The notes: generated by a model from the sequence alone, not told the origin. A DNA stretch of 64,000 bases from Podarcis raffonei (GCF_027172205.1 NC_070603.1:105065803-105129802), one strand, 5' to 3'; numbered from the stretch's first letter, positions 1-10,952 are shown. Translations and numbers: made by a program.

Positions 1-1415
1 CTCCAAGTGCCTAACCTGTAAAAAAAAGAAAGAAACTCGGCAAGATGCCTTTAAGAACCACCAGACCCTTAAGATGTAATTGTAGGTCTCTCAAACCCAC
101 CTCACAACCTCTAATTTAAAATCTCGCTGTGGTGACAGAGCTTGCACTAAATTAAAGATCATGCGCAGGAAAGACAGGGGTATAGATGTTTTAAATTAAT
201 TTCACACAGGCACCAGGCTGGCAGAAGCACACAAAGATGAAATTAAGCTAATGATCGAGTTCAACCTGCGTTGCTTCCATTTAATCAGAGTGTGCAATTT
301 AGGAAGAGCACTTTTAAGCAAATAAATTGCAATTCAGATGCTTCGAAGTGGGGAAGGGATGCAAGTTCATTCCCTGCCTATAAAAGGAACAGTGGCTTCA
401 TCCACGGGCACCTCTGCTAACCTACCACAATGAATTGTTATGAGGATAAAATGTGGGGAAAGCCACGTATGCCATGTGAAGCTCCTTGGAGGAAGCAGGG
501 GATACACGTTTCTTGCCTTTTTAGTGATAGACTACTACAATGCACACCATGTGGGACTTACCTTGAAGACTGTGCAAAAGCTGCTGCTACTGCTGCTGCC
601 AGGTAAGCATATAGGGCAGCAAAAGGGGCTCATGTTTCACCAATCCTTAAAGCACTGCACGGGCTGCCTATGAGCTAACTGCGCCTGATTCAAGGGATTT
701 TTACAAAACCCCAAGTGGCTTGATACTCAAGTACTTAAACCAAGTGCCTTCCTCAGTTTCTGTCAGTTCAGGCTTTGAGATGGTGAAGCTGTGCTTGTAG
801 TCCCTTAGAGAGACGTGGGCCATGATGCAAAGCAGAGACTTCTCGGTGGTGTCTCCCTAGTTGTGGAATTCCATCCTGGTGGAAAGCTGGCTCCCCCCCC
901 CCCGGCTGTTATCATTCTTGAAAACTTAGAACATAATTTAGTACAGACTGGACGAGTTCAGCAGTCTAGGTATCACCGTCTGTTGAATTGTATTTCATTG
1001 CTGACAAGGGTTTTATGGTTTTATGCATATTTTATTTTTATGATTATTGTGCAGCACTTTGAGCTTCTACAAGAGGGGGGAAGGCTGAGGAACAAAGAGC
1101 AATAAATAATGATCTTGTGAATAAATTAAAGGAGCACAGTAAAGGAATGGGGGAAATCCTCTGCTGGTGTTTAAAGCCATGAAGCTCATTTGTGGGTCCT
1201 TGAGCTGTCACCTTCCCTCATCCTAAGCTGCCTTCTTTGTTGTTGTTAGGATAAAGTGCAAAGGGGGTGGAGGGCAAAGAACCACCGAGTCCTGAAATCA
1301 GGGAGGAAAGGCACAGACAGAATAAAAAGGTAATACCCTCAAGCTGAGGTGAAGACGAAGGAGGGCTCGTAACAGCTTGACAAAGGCCACCTAATGAGTT
1401 TGTAATCTGAGCTAC
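1..1415. other. Unassigned sequence downstream of KCTD6
   Basis: No exon, long frame or recognised repeat was found. About 120-340 is AT-rich with several TTAA/TAAT-type motifs and few CpGs, and could be a conserved noncoding element. A C-run lies near 893-903. Confidence 0.4.
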
Positions 1416-1529
1416 AAATTGAATAGATCCAGTTACAGATAGGTAGCCGTGTTGGTCTGCCATAGTCAAAACAAAAAAAATTTTTTCCTTCCAGTAGCAC
1501 CTTAAAGACCAACCAAGTTAGTTCTTGGT

Positions 1530-1561
1530 ATGAGCTTTCGTGTGCATGCACACTTCTTCAG
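1530..1561 (-). ncRNA. Hammerhead-like core, left arm of Penelope-like element
   Basis: Read on the minus strand from 1561: CTGAAGA, then the 14-base palindrome around gtgtgcatgcacac, then GAAA at 1539-1536. Helix I and helix III partners could not be identified convincingly, so this is a motif match rather than a demonstrated ribozyme. Confidence 0.3.
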
Positions 1562-2008
1562 ATACACTGAAACAGAAGTTGCCAGATCCTTCTATATAGT
1601 GAGAAGGTGGGGAGGGGTATTCCTCAGAAGGGTGGTGGGAATGGGTGATTGGCAGATAGCTGTGATGAGCCTGTTGACGACTCTTAACGACTGCAATAGG
1701 TCTTACAGGAAAAAGCAAGGGGTGAGAAGGTGAAAAATGGCTTTGTCATGTATAATGAGATAAGAATCCAATGTCTTTGTTCAGACCAGGTCTCTCCATG
1801 GTTTTAAGTTTGGTAATGAGTTGCAATTCAGCAGCTTCTCTTTCCAGTCTATTTCTGAAATTCCTTTGTAGTAAAACAGCTACTTAGAGTCGTCAACAGG
1901 CTCATCACAGCTATCTGCCAATCACCCATTCCCACCACCCTTCTGAGTAATACCCCTCCCCACCTTCTCACTATATAGAAGGATCTGGCAACTTCTGTTT
2001 CAGTGTAT

Positions 2009-2034
2009 CTGAAGAAGTGTGCATGCACACGAAA
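2009..2034 (+). ncRNA. Hammerhead-like core, right arm of Penelope-like element
   Basis: CTGAAGA at 2009-2015, palindromic helix II gtgtgcatgcacac at 2017-2030, GAAA at 2031-2034. A second short hairpin (accaa/ttggt) follows immediately. It is the inverted twin of the left-arm core. Catalytic folding is not shown. Confidence 0.3.
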
Positions 2035-2109
2035 GCTCATACCAAGAACTAACTTAGTTGGTCTTTAAGGTGCTACTGGAAGGAAAAAATTTTTTTTTAA
2101 ATTGAATAG

Positions 2110-2870
2110 AGGATTTGTTTCCTCACACTTAAGTCATTGTGCTGTATCTGTAGCTCATTAATGCACTACGTCAATGTAGCTCCATGGCGTCATTGAGATG
2201 AGTACTTTAAACAAAAAGAAAGTGTCATTCGCAAGTGAAGCTGTTTGCCCTTGTATAGTTTCCTTCAGAATCCAAGAGGTGATGGGTCTGTCTTCCCCAC
2301 ACAATGTTCTATTTTTAAATGGTGCCGCTTAATTTTTTTTAGATTCTGCTATTCGTACGTTGAACAATTCTAGCCATTGCAAATAAAAACATGTGATGCC
2401 ACGTTAACGAAACGACCGGTGTTCTTGGTTTGTCAGTGGAGACATATATGAGGAGAGAACAGCTTTTGGGGAGGGGTGCAGAATTTATTGGTGCTGGAGC
2501 CTCCAAATCTACTTCTAACTGGATTGAAATACTGGAAAGGGTTTGAGGAAAGAATCAAGCAAACCTTGGATGAAGCTGGCAGGGCCTCTGCTTGATGTTT
2601 AGAAATGTTTTTAGTCTTGAGTTAAATTTTGCAGGCCTCTGTTGTCTTCAAATTCCACATTCCCCCTTCTTGCATTCTATCTTCTGGGATTATTTTATTT
2701 GGGAGAGTTTGGTAAAACGGCCAGCTAATACAGGTCCACTGAAACAGCCTCTTACTTATCGAAGTCGTCTCACAAAATTAACGAGCCTATTTGTAGTACC
2801 CAGGCAGCTGTTGCAAAGCAGAGGGACAAGCAAGCTATTTCACTTTAGTAGCGAAATACATTAACAACCC
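2110..2870. other. Unassigned intergenic sequence
   Basis: No frame, splice-bounded exon or recognised repeat was identified. Confidence 0.35.
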
Positions 2871-2877
2871 TATGCCA

Positions 2878-3020
2878 CTATTCCAGCAACTCCTCCAGCC
2901 AAGCTGGTGCCAAATGTATTGCTCTGCTTTCCTTTGGACCACATCAGTGAGGACGAGAGGGCGGTCTTGTTGTCTGGGCAGCCCAAGACCTCCCTACACA
3001 CTGCCCATTGTCATTTATCA
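2878..3020. repeat. Unclassified dispersed repeat, copy 1
   Basis: About 140 bases clearly match 25137-25275 (shared stretch caagctggtgccaaatgtat and the following acctcc...acacactgccca). The two copies differ at many positions, so this is an old interspersed family. I could not name it. Confidence 0.55.
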
Positions 3021-3072
3021 CTCACCCTTCATTCTAAGGTTCCAGGATGGGTTACAACACTTGAACACAATA

Positions 3073-3314
3073 CAGTGGTACCTCGGGTTAAGTACTTAAT
3101 TCGTTCCGGAGGTCCGTTCTTAACCTGAAACTGTTCTTAACCTGAAGCACCACTTTAGCTAATGGGGCCTCCTGCTGCTGCCGTGCCGCCAGAGCCCGAT
3201 TTCTGTTCTTATCCTGAAGCAAAGTTCTTAACCTGAAGCACTATTTCTGGGTTAGCAGAGTGTGTAACCTGAAGCGTATGTAACCTGAAGCGTATGTAAC
3301 CCGAGATACCACTG
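3073..3314 (+). mobile_element. Tigger-like (TcMar) MITE, family A
   Basis: Terminal inverted repeats run cagtggtacctcgggtta... to ...taacccgagataccactg and are flanked by TA dinucleotides (3071-3072, 3315-3316). The element is 242 bp and largely palindromic inside (ttaacctgaa repeats). TA target sites and terminal sequence of this kind fit non-autonomous TcMar-Tigger elements. Confidence 0.75.
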
Positions 3315-3316
3315 TA

Positions 3317-4630
3317 TTGAAAACAGCTGAGAACATAACCAATTTCAAAAAACCTCTTATACCTAAACTTTCCCAAAGTTTTTAGCAAACTTTATTGAAC
3401 TTTTTTGGCTTTTACTGCTTTCATATAGTCCGCTTAGATTTCTTTCTCTTTTTTTGGTCTTTAACTGAGCAAAAAATAAATAAGCAAACACTGTAGGGGA
3501 AAACACGCTGGCACAAACCTCCTTTATCTGCCTGAGGCAAAAACCTCCCTCCCTCTGACATCACTAAAGAAGCAAAAGCAAGACTTAATGACTTTTTAAT
3601 TAAAAACCCTTCAGGTCGTTCGCAAGCAAGGTTGCAACAATTATTGAATGAATAGGTACGCACACGCACACAAACACCCCCCCCCCGAATGCCGTGTTCC
3701 AGAACTGCTTTCTGTGCGAGCTCTAAAACATGACCTTAAAGGCATCTTACGTTGTAATATTTATAATACTGTTTCTCTCACATTTCTTGTGCTCGTGTAT
3801 TTCATTGTATAAGGGACATCTGGTTATATCTGTGTTACTACAAGCCCCTTGCACAAACACAAAGCGAGAGAGACTCCTGCAACTGTACATTTCTAAATAC
3901 TTTAAAAAACCGTTTATCTGCATCCATGAGAAACAAGCTTTTTGTTTGTTTTAAAGGCAGAGAAGGTCAGCTCCTGCGTTCTTAAGAGAACCCTCTGTTG
4001 TCCCGAGGGCTCATCTGGAGGCTGGGAGAGCAAAGGGTGTTCTGGCATCTATTAGCGCTAAGCAGACGCAGAACACAAGCGCTCAGATGTTATGACGTCA
4101 TAAGCCTGGGAGGGGTAGGAAGGCTTCGTGAAAGATCCCCGAATGACGGGAGATCAGCAGTGGCGTTTGTGCATCTCCACAATGCAAATGCAACAGCAAT
4201 ACAATAAAATGCATATGAAACGTACGTGCAGACTCGCTCCTTCTTCCCCTTAACAAGCGAAATTGTAAAGCAAGATTTGTTTTTTAACCCCATTCAAAAA
4301 GCATTTGGTGGGGCCTCAGAGGACCAGATCAAATTGTTTCAAGGGCTAGATCTGGCCTGCAGCGTGCCAGCTGGCGTTCTTTATTCTACGGGAAGATGCA
4401 ATTCTTCACAATTATATTCCTCTTGCCCAGCCCAGCTGCCATGTTTAATATAGATCCCTAAATCCTGACGAAGTTCATTGCAGCACTGTCATTATTTTGG
4501 TTGCTTAGAAAATTCCAACCAGTGATTCTAAAAAGTTTTCTTTCTTCATTTTCTTTTACTCCTATGCACCTTGGAATAATTTTGAGAGAGCAAAAAAACA
4601 AACAAACCCCAAATCTGTAATTTCCATTTT
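3317..4630. other. Unassigned intergenic sequence
   Basis: No gene was recognised. Contents include a C-run near 3678-3686 and (CA)-rich stretches; no transposon ends were seen. It probably lies just beyond the 3' end of KCTD6. Confidence 0.35.
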
Positions 4631-4636
4631 TTTATT
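4631..4636 (-). terminator. KCTD6: Candidate KCTD6 poly(A) signal
   Basis: AATAAA on the minus strand, about 0.93 kb past the stop codon. It is one of few such hexamers in the expected place. The 3' end itself is not shown by the sequence. Confidence 0.35.
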
Positions 4637-4639
4637 AGC

Positions 4640-5391
4640 TTCTTGCTGGCAAGCATTACACCTGGGAATAATACTGCACCAGGCATTTAAAAAAAGGTTC
4701 TGCCACGGGGATTATTATTATTATTTCATTCCAAATCCAATAGAAATACTTCTAACTGTATTTTTATCGCCATAGGTAATATTTGGTTGCTTGTTTTATA
4801 ATGCATAGAAAGAAAGAGTTCTCATAACTGTAAAATGCTGTACTGCTGACAATAAAACCAGGGGCAGAAGAAGCCTGATGGTACCTCAATTATTTTTAAT
4901 ACTGCTTGCTTACCGGTTTATGAAAACTAGGTTAGATTACATGATGGTAGCTTTTCCTCTCCCCAGCTGCACTTTAACAAATCTGGGTACAGCCCAGAGA
5001 GAACTTCTCCTACACAAACTTCTCTTGTACTGTTTCTTATTCGTTTTGGTGTAGCTTACGCATGAGATAATTCACACTGGACTGGAGCCTCTGGAGTGGT
5101 TTGTAATAGCACTAGACGGATTAAACACAGGTTAAAAACCAGGAGACGATTTTTAGCACTTTACATTGTACTGTGTGAACACCACGGAAAACGTGTCCAA
5201 AATGTAATTATTTCACAGTCCTTCCAAAGATGTCCTCTTGCTTCATCCTTTGCGAAAATAAAAAAATAAAAGATCCTTTGATGGAAGGAACAGGCACATG
5301 CAAACATTTCCTCACGACATAACGGAAGATTAGAGGCCAGAGCATGCCCATTCTCCGGTCCTTAGGAATCCATAATAAATATTTAAAACAA

Positions 5392-5423
<32 letters not shown>

Positions 5424-5561
5424 GGAGAAAGAGAGAGATGCAGAGATTTTCTCCAATGTTGTTTAAGTGGAAGCCAGTCTCCAGTCTCTTAATACCTTGT
5501 TCTGAGAAGCTGCTACATAGCTTCTGGACGGTAAACAAACGGGGAAAGAAGGGGTGAAAAA
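4640..5561 (-). other. KCTD6: Probable KCTD6 3' untranslated region
   Basis: AT-rich single-copy sequence directly after the KCTD6 stop, with a (TA)n microsatellite at 5393-5415. No transposon ends fall inside it. The boundary is inferred from the AATAAA at 4631-4636. Confidence 0.4.
5393..5420. repeat. (TA)n microsatellite in KCTD6 3' UTR
   Basis: About 11 uninterrupted TA units followed by an imperfect extension. Confidence 0.85.
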
Positions 5562-6248
5562 TCAGTCGTCCGTTTTCTGTGCCAGTCTACAGAAAGTCCA
5601 GTTATGTTCCACCGTATTTTCATTGGCTCGTTCGCTCATGTGGTGGACCCTGGTGTTTCGGATGGTGAAGCCTTGCTTTGTGATGTACTCCATCAGGTGG
5701 ACCCGAAGGGAGACTTCTTGGTGGTAATCGCAGGGCCCAAACGTGAAAGAAACTTGGCAGTCCCTCGTGTCCATCATATGCTTGTTCCACTTGGTGAAAT
5801 AGTTGGAGATGCCTTCCAGCAACGAGTGGACCTTGGTCGTGATGGTCAGCTGCGTTATGATCACCGCTACTGGGTTGGAATATTTCGAGAGCTTGCGAGT
5901 GCTGGAGAGCTCCACCACTTCCTCAAAGGTATCCACGGGATACAGAGGTTTGGGCTCGTTAAGACACTGTATCAAAGGTTCGATCTGGTAGAAGTCCGCT
6001 TCTTTACGAAGAAGGTCGAATTCCTTGAAGTCCAGAGGCAGAGTCAGCTCTGACGTTCGTAAAAAGTTGAGGACGTACCGGAAAAGCGGCCCGTCCCGGT
6101 CAATGAAATAGTTGCCCTGGGAGTCCCTGGCAGTGGGGAAGCCTCCCCGGAACATGGCTCCCAGCATGGAATCGGGGTACCTCGTGAGCGTGGTGAGCGA
6201 CGTCGTGTACAAATGTCCACCCACATTCAGAGTGACCGGCTCAGTCAT
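5562..6248 (-). CDS. KCTD6: KCTD6 main coding exon (residues 10-237)
   Basis: KCTD6 is a BTB/POZ adaptor that recruits substrates such as muscle small ankyrin-1 and HDAC1 to CUL3 ubiquitin ligase, the latter linking it to Hedgehog signalling. This exon encodes MTEPVTLNVGGHLYTTSLTT... ending ...CRLAQKTDD. The tetramerisation-type BTB fold covers about residues 12-110 (NVGGHLYTTS, DRDGPLFRYVLNFLR) and the C-terminal KCTD domain about 115-230 (FTKWNKHMMDTRDC, MSERANENTVEHNWTFCRL). It is nearly identical to the human protein as I remember it. MFRGGFP here replaces the usual MFGGDFP, a local oddity in a very conserved stretch. A clean acceptor (ccacttccgcag) abuts the first ATG, so translation starts in the upstream exon at 10926-10952, giving 237 residues, the human length. 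Confidence 0.97.
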   Translation of the reverse strand: MTEPVTLNVGGHLYTTSLTTLTRYPDSMLGAMFRGGFPTARDSQGNYFIDRDGPLFRYVLNFLRTSELTLPLDFKEFDLLRKEADFYQIEPLIQCLNEPKPLYPVDTFEEVVELSSTRKLSKYSNPVAVIITQLTITTKVHSLLEGISNYFTKWNKHMMDTRDCQVSFTFGPCDYHQEVSLRVHLMEYITKQGFTIRNTRVHHMSERANENTVEHNWTFCRLAQKTDD

Positions 6249-6517
6249 CTGCGGAAGTGGAGAGAAGTTTCAGAGCTCTCACAAGCCAACATATGAATAC
6301 CCCGTAAGTACCTTAAACAACCATTTAAAAAACCACTGCTTGTACAAGCAAGCAAGCAAGCAATAAGAACTGCACTTTCCCCCTGTATGACTTAGCATGG
6401 AGCATTATTATCCAAAGTTAATTAGGGTATAGCCCAACTTGCGCTCACGGAAGGGTTTGTGATCCAGAAGAACAGAAATGGAGGGGAGTTTTCCTGATTT
6501 GCCCTTCCACCTGCAGC

Positions 6518-7038
6518 CACAGCTGTCAACTTACAGATTTGAAAATAAGGGACCAGCAGCCTTGAAAATAAGGGATCAGAAGCCAAAATAAGCGATTTTC
6601 TGAGCACAGGTATGTTCAACTTCTGAGCCCCTCCAAGCCAAAGGCAGAAAGCCCAGCTAGCAGCCAAACGAAGCCTCAAGCAGTCGTTCCCACAGCGCAG
6701 CAACCCGGCAAAGGGGATGCAGCAAGGAAAACCACTGTCACCTCTCCACTGGGAAGCGCTGAGCAAAGGTGAGTCCCCAGGCAACGCAACCGATCTGATC
6801 GGTACAAGGCATGCAAGCTCCACCCCCCAGTCGTTCTTAGACTCCTTATTGGGGAGCAATGCAGCCAAGCAACACAGTTGGAGCCTCCCTCCTCCCTGGC
6901 CGGCAGGGAGGGAGGGAGAGGAGCTGCTTCCTTTGAAACCCGGGAAATTTAAGGGACAACATCAATAAGGGACAGCAGCGGGACACAGTGCTGGGATAAG
7001 GGAGTTTCCCGCCAAATAAGGGACAGTTGACAGCTATG
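6518..7038. mobile_element. hAT-like non-autonomous DNA transposon
   Basis: Ends cacagctgtcaact... and ...agttgacagctatg are inverted repeats. Subterminal 'aataaggga' motifs recur at both ends (6544, 6567, 6965, 6994, 7014). The flanks cctgcagc (6510-6517) and cctgcggc (7039-7046) match at 7 of 8 positions, as an aged 8-bp hAT target duplication would. Confidence 0.6.
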
Positions 7039-7594
7039 CCTGCGGCTCTCCCTCTTGCCACCTGCCGCCCTGTTCTGGAGGGTCCCTAGCTCAATTTTCA
7101 GGTGGCACAAGGAGGGAGCAGGGGAGAGAGGACAACCCCCCCCCAAAAAAATTGCCTGTCCTCTTAGCAGAGGAATCGCTTGAATCAAAAGCCCCTTGTC
7201 TGAGCCCAAAGGCATCAACTGGATTCATCCCCTGATAAGGCAGAACAGTATTTATAATCTGGAACACAACTGTACCATCCTCTGGGAAGCATTCATCTAG
7301 CCATATAATTAGCTGCTCTCTTGGGCCGAGGAACAACTGCCGACGGGTGACTGAACGCAGCCACCTATCAGTGGCGCAGCATCTGACTCACCCCGCATCA
7401 CCCTGGCTCTGCATCCCGTTCTCACCTGGCCTGCCATTTCCTTTTGAGATCACAGCGCAGACCCTGCCGCTCATGCAGTTATTCTACTGTGCCGCCACCC
7501 CTGCGCACAAGTGTCCCCACCTCTTGTCCAAAGAGGAGGGGAAGGTGGGCAACCAGGTGAAGGGAGGCGTGACTGCCTCTTTAGCCTTAATTTA

Positions 7595-7942
7595 GGTAAA
7601 GGGGCCCCTGACCATTAGGTCCAGTTGTGACTGACTCTGGGGTTACGGCGCTCATCTCGCTTTATTGGCCGAGGGAGCCGGCGTACAGCTTCCAGGTCAT
7701 GTGGCCAGCATGACTAAGCCGCTGCTGGCGAACCAGAGCAGCGCACGGAAACGCCGTTTACCTTCCTGTTGGAGTGGTACCTATTTATCTTCTTGCACTT
7801 TGAGGTGCTTTCGAACTGCTAGGTTGGCAGGAGCAGGGACCGAGCAACGGGAGCTCACCCCGTCGCGGGGATTCAAACCACCGACCTTCTGATCGGCAAA
7901 TCCTAGGCTCTGTGGTTTAACCCACAGCGCCACCGGTGTCCC
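7595..7942 (-). mobile_element. Squamate tRNA-derived SINE (Squam1/Sauria type)
   Basis: On the minus strand it begins gggac(a)ccggtggcgctgtgg (A-box-like) with a B box ggtttgaatcc, and ends ...ggtcaggggcccctttacc. A perfect 12-bp target duplication, agccttaattta, flanks it at 7583-7594 and 7943-7954. 348 bp. It is a SINE promoter, not a tRNA gene. Confidence 0.88.
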
Positions 7943-8429
7943 AGCCTTAATTTACAAAGCTGTAAAAAGTAAGAGGTGCAAAAAAGGTACTTGCACCCCA
8001 GGGTCAGTCGCAAACCACTGTTCCCTGTGGCACTCCTGGCACACACACATTGGTTTGCACCCAATGTTAGCTCTACTCAGAGCACAGCCATTGAAATCCA
8101 TGGCAATGACTAGCTTAGGCTCATTCATTTCAACTGGTCTACTATTAACCCCACTGGGCTTTATACAATTATGGTACCCCCCTGGAGGCTGCACTAATTG
8201 GCTCCATGCGGCCAATTTCACCCAAGAATGAGCTCACTTAGGCACCCCGTGTGCCTTTGTCCACAATGCTGCACAACTCTTTTGGATATTTTTTTGTGGC
8301 AGTGTGTCTGGAAGGGAGGGAACCTGCTTAGCCTTTACAGTGTAGCCCAGCAAGCTACAGAGTCTGAATTCAAGCACAATGCCTCTCCCTCCCCCTTGCT
8401 CTACGCACATTCAACATATACTAGGCAGA

Positions 8430-8760
8430 AATAGCTCAGCCGAACAAAAAAGAAACCAATGCCGAGAGGACCCGCGGCACCAGATTTGAGTAAGGATCTC
8501 TTTTAGGTCGAAATAAAAGAGCGACATAACAAATGAACTGCTGAAATGAAGAGCCAATTAGGAGAAATGCGTGATTTGCCCAGAGAAGCCCCCCAGGACG
8601 AGTCAATAGAAATAGCAAAATAAGGCTCCTTTAAAATATTATACTGAAGCTGGAGATAAAACTTTCTGGCTGCAAACATCAATGACTTCTTGACCACTGT
8701 ACTGGAAAAAAACAAGGCAGATTCACTTCTGGGCCAGGTGGCAGATTCATGAGCGAACTA
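8430..8760. other. Repeat-free stretch in KCTD6 intron
   Basis: No transposon ends, no exon-like frame with splice sites, low CpG. Possibly conserved noncoding sequence; the function is unknown. Confidence 0.25.
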
Positions 8761-9119
8761 GCAGGACATAGAGTGCTTTTGAGTCAAGGTGAGGTGCTCA
8801 TCTAATTCTTCCGTTGCCTGCGGGATGGTTTTTAGAAAAGGAAGCTTGGCATTAGGAGATTCACCTGTGCAGGACTTATTAAATGGGATTTCAGCTGTTC
8901 TTGTGCATTAGGAGCTATTGACGGATACTGCCCATTCTTTCAAAGGAAAAGAGGAAGAGGTGGAAACTTTCTCAGATATGAATACAGTCTCTAGGATGTA
9001 GGCAAAGGACACCTGGGGTTTGCAGTATCCTGCCCACCCCCCTGCACAAACCAGGATCTTTCTACCTACCACCAACTGCCCTGTGTGAAAGACCCTCATG
9101 ACCTAATATAACATTATGT

Positions 9120-9190
9120 TTTGTTTTGAGATGTAAATGTTACTTATAAACAGCCTTGGGAGGCTTTGTACCCTGAAAGGCAAAATTTAA
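9120..9190 (+). mobile_element. L2-type LINE 3' tail
   Basis: The stretch taaacagccttgggaggctt, followed by tacc(c)tgaaaggcaaaat, resembles the common sauropsid L2 3' end. A short remnant. Confidence 0.45.
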
Positions 9191-9193
9191 GTA

Positions 9194-9432
9194 CAGTTAC
9201 CTTGGTTTTTAAACAGCTTAGTTCTCAAAAGTTTTGGCTCCTGAACGTCGCAAATCCGGAAGTGATAGTTCCAGTTTGCAAACTATTTTTGGAAGCCGAA
9301 TGTCCAACGGGGCTTCCGATTGGCTGCAGGAGCTTCCTGCAGCCAATGAGAAGCCGTGCTTTGGTTTCCGAACGTTTTGGAAGTTGAGTGGACTTCTGGA
9401 ATGGATTCCATTCGACTTCCAAGGTATGGCTG
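9194..9432 (+). mobile_element. Tigger-like MITE, family B
   Basis: Begins cagttaccttggtt after a TA and ends ...ccaaggtatggctg before a TA. Internal short palindrome gattggctgcaggagc / gcttcctgcagccaat. Same family as 13868-14117 and 62140-62388. Confidence 0.65.
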
Positions 9433-9458
9433 TAATTGTAATAAGTAATACTACATGG

Positions 9459-9535
9459 GTGTTGTTGTTCTTTAGTCGTTTAGTTGTGTCTGACTCTTCA
9501 TGACCCCATGGACCAGAACACGCCAGATACTCCAT
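9459..9535 (-). mobile_element. BovB LINE 3' tail fragment
   Basis: gttgttgttctttagtcg followed by tgtctgactcttcatgaccccatgg is the antisense BovB 3' end, as at 42702-42770. Severely 5'-truncated. Confidence 0.75.
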
Positions 9536-9649
9536 GGGTAGGAAGCTGTTAGAAGAGTGCCAACAACAAAGATCCTTGTGACATAAATTCAGAGTAGCAT
9601 AAATTCCCATGGAGTTGCCTGCTTTGTCAGACGGATGAGAAAGATCAGG

Positions 9650-9735
9650 TTCACCATACCCCCTGCAATGCAGGAATTTCAACTAAAGCATTCATGACAG
9701 ATGGCTACCCAACCTCTGCTTAAAAGCTGTCTTCA
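9650..9735 (-). mobile_element. CR1-type LINE 3' tail remnant
   Basis: ccctgcaatgcaggaatttc...ggctacccaacctctgctta is antisense to the CR1 3' tail seen at 20575-20646 and 22310-22345. Confidence 0.45.
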
Positions 9736-10218
9736 AAATTAGCCAGGCGCATTTTGCACCTGGCTACCAACCATTTGCAACCAAGTGAAGGTGCCCTGGC
9801 CCCAGGACGGTGCCTGACACCTCCACCATCTGGAGGTGCAAGCCTGGGGATCATTGGATCTTGACTGTTTCCACACACTAATAACACATCCTGTAGGATT
9901 CTATCAGTTATATTTTATCTGCACTATTGGAATGAATTTCAGGAACCTGTGCAGCCTGAGTAGGAGCAGTCACCATTAAGAAAAATAGGTCAGAATAGGT
10001 CAATATATATATATGGCCTGTCCCTGGATCAAGCCACTTTTCTTCTTTAAGTTCTCAAAGCTCTTAACCTAGCTCAAGGTTGTCATCTGAACTAGCCAGA
10101 TGTTTAACTGATGATCAATCACAGTCAGTTCATCCTTTGAAAAATAAGACATTAGAGCAGTCTTACCCAAAATGGCAACAAAGCATTCTATTTGGGCAGC
10201 TACAATCTTGCTTTTTTA

Positions 10219-10592
10219 GGGGGACGCGGGTGGCGCTGTGGTCTAAGCCACTGAGCCTCTTCGGCCTGCCGATCAGAAGGTCGGCGGTTTGAATCCCTGC
10301 AACGGGGTGAGTTCCTGTTGCTCGGTCCCTGCTCCTGCCAACTTAGCAGTTGGAAAGTACGCCAAAAAGTGCAAGTAGATAAATAGGTACTGCTCCGGCG
10401 GGAAGGTAAACGGCATTTCCGTGCACTGCTCTGGTTCGCCAGAAGCGGCTTAGTCATGCTGGCCACATGACCCGGAAGAACTGTCTGCGGACAAATGCCA
10501 GCTCCCTCAGCCTATAAAGCGAGATGAGCGCCACAACCCCAGAGTCGTCTGCGACTGGACTTACCTGTCAGGGGTCCTTTACCTTTAATTTT
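10219..10592 (+). mobile_element. Squamate tRNA-derived SINE, plus orientation
   Basis: Begins ggggacgcgggtggcgctgtgg (A box) with B box ggtttgaatcc near 10285, and ends gtcaggggtcctttaccttta. It lies only 330 bp downstream (in gene sense) of the small KCTD6 exon. No clear target duplication. Confidence 0.85.
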
Positions 10593-10925
10593 TCTTTAAG
10601 GAGCCATTTGGCGCCTAGCTTATATTATCTGAGTTCCTAACACTGCTTAAAAACCTCTAATGAATGTGATCTTCGGGCTGGAAGAAGGTTCTCCACCCTT
10701 GCCTGCAGCTGACAGAGGAAATCTGCCGGCCAAATCTTTGGCTGTAGGTCTGTAGCCAACAACACATACAGGGTATTACTACTGGAAGAAATGGAGCATT
10801 TGCATGGGGCCAGCTGTCTAGTAAAGGAACACAGGAGGGCAGATTTAAATACATGTGCACAGCAGACACACACAGAACCCCTGGGAGAACTAGCCATGCC
10901 CCCACAGCCCAGCCGGCATACTTAC

Positions 10926-10952
10926 TATATATCCCCAGTCTCCATTATCCAT
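10926..10952 (-). CDS. KCTD6: KCTD6 first coding exon, 9 codons
   Basis: On the minus strand, ATG GAT AAT GGA GAC TGG ... reads MDNGDWGYI, then the donor GTAAGT. Human KCTD6 starts MDNGDWGYM before the same MT(D/E)PVTLN, so this tiny exon supplies the true N-terminus. The exon probably starts at 10969, after acceptor ggctcccgcag, giving a 44-nt exon with 17 nt of leader. It is far too short for frame-based gene finders. Phase 0 at the 3' end matches the start of the main exon. Confidence 0.93.

Larger units (their letters stand above)
1427..2098 (-). mobile_element. Penelope-like element with inverted terminal arms
   Basis: The block is flanked by the same 11 bases, aaattgaatag, at 1416-1426 and 2099-2109, which reads as a target-site duplication. 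About 1490-1690 and 1878-2075 are near-identical inverted copies of each other. The segment between them, read on the minus strand (about 1860-1740), translates to a piece with RLEREAAELQLITKLKT and GLNKDIGFLSHY, resembling the end of the C-terminal region of vertebrate Penelope-like proteins. Each arm has CTGAAGA, a self-complementary gtgtgcatgcacac, then CGAAA, the core order of the hammerhead ribozymes known in this class. An inverted copy of the terminal repeat at one end is typical of the class. The class call is from memory of the family. Short and non-autonomous. Confidence 0.62.
6249..10925 (-). other. KCTD6: KCTD6 intron between the two coding exons
   Basis: The minus-strand donor GTAAGT directly follows the small exon (10925-10920) and the acceptor ends at 6249. 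The 4.7 kb holds a hAT-like element, two squamate SINEs, a Tigger-like MITE, a BovB tail and LINE tails, each listed separately. The rest (7050-7580, 7955-9110) has no assignment. Confidence 0.85.

Noticed and set aside
1530-1733. Identical short frames on opposite strands at 1530-1733 and 1849-2040
   Set aside because: Products of the inverted arms of the Penelope-like element, not duplicated genes.
5604-6053. 149-codon plus-strand frame
   Set aside because: Antisense shadow of the KCTD6 coding exon; the minus strand gives a full known protein.
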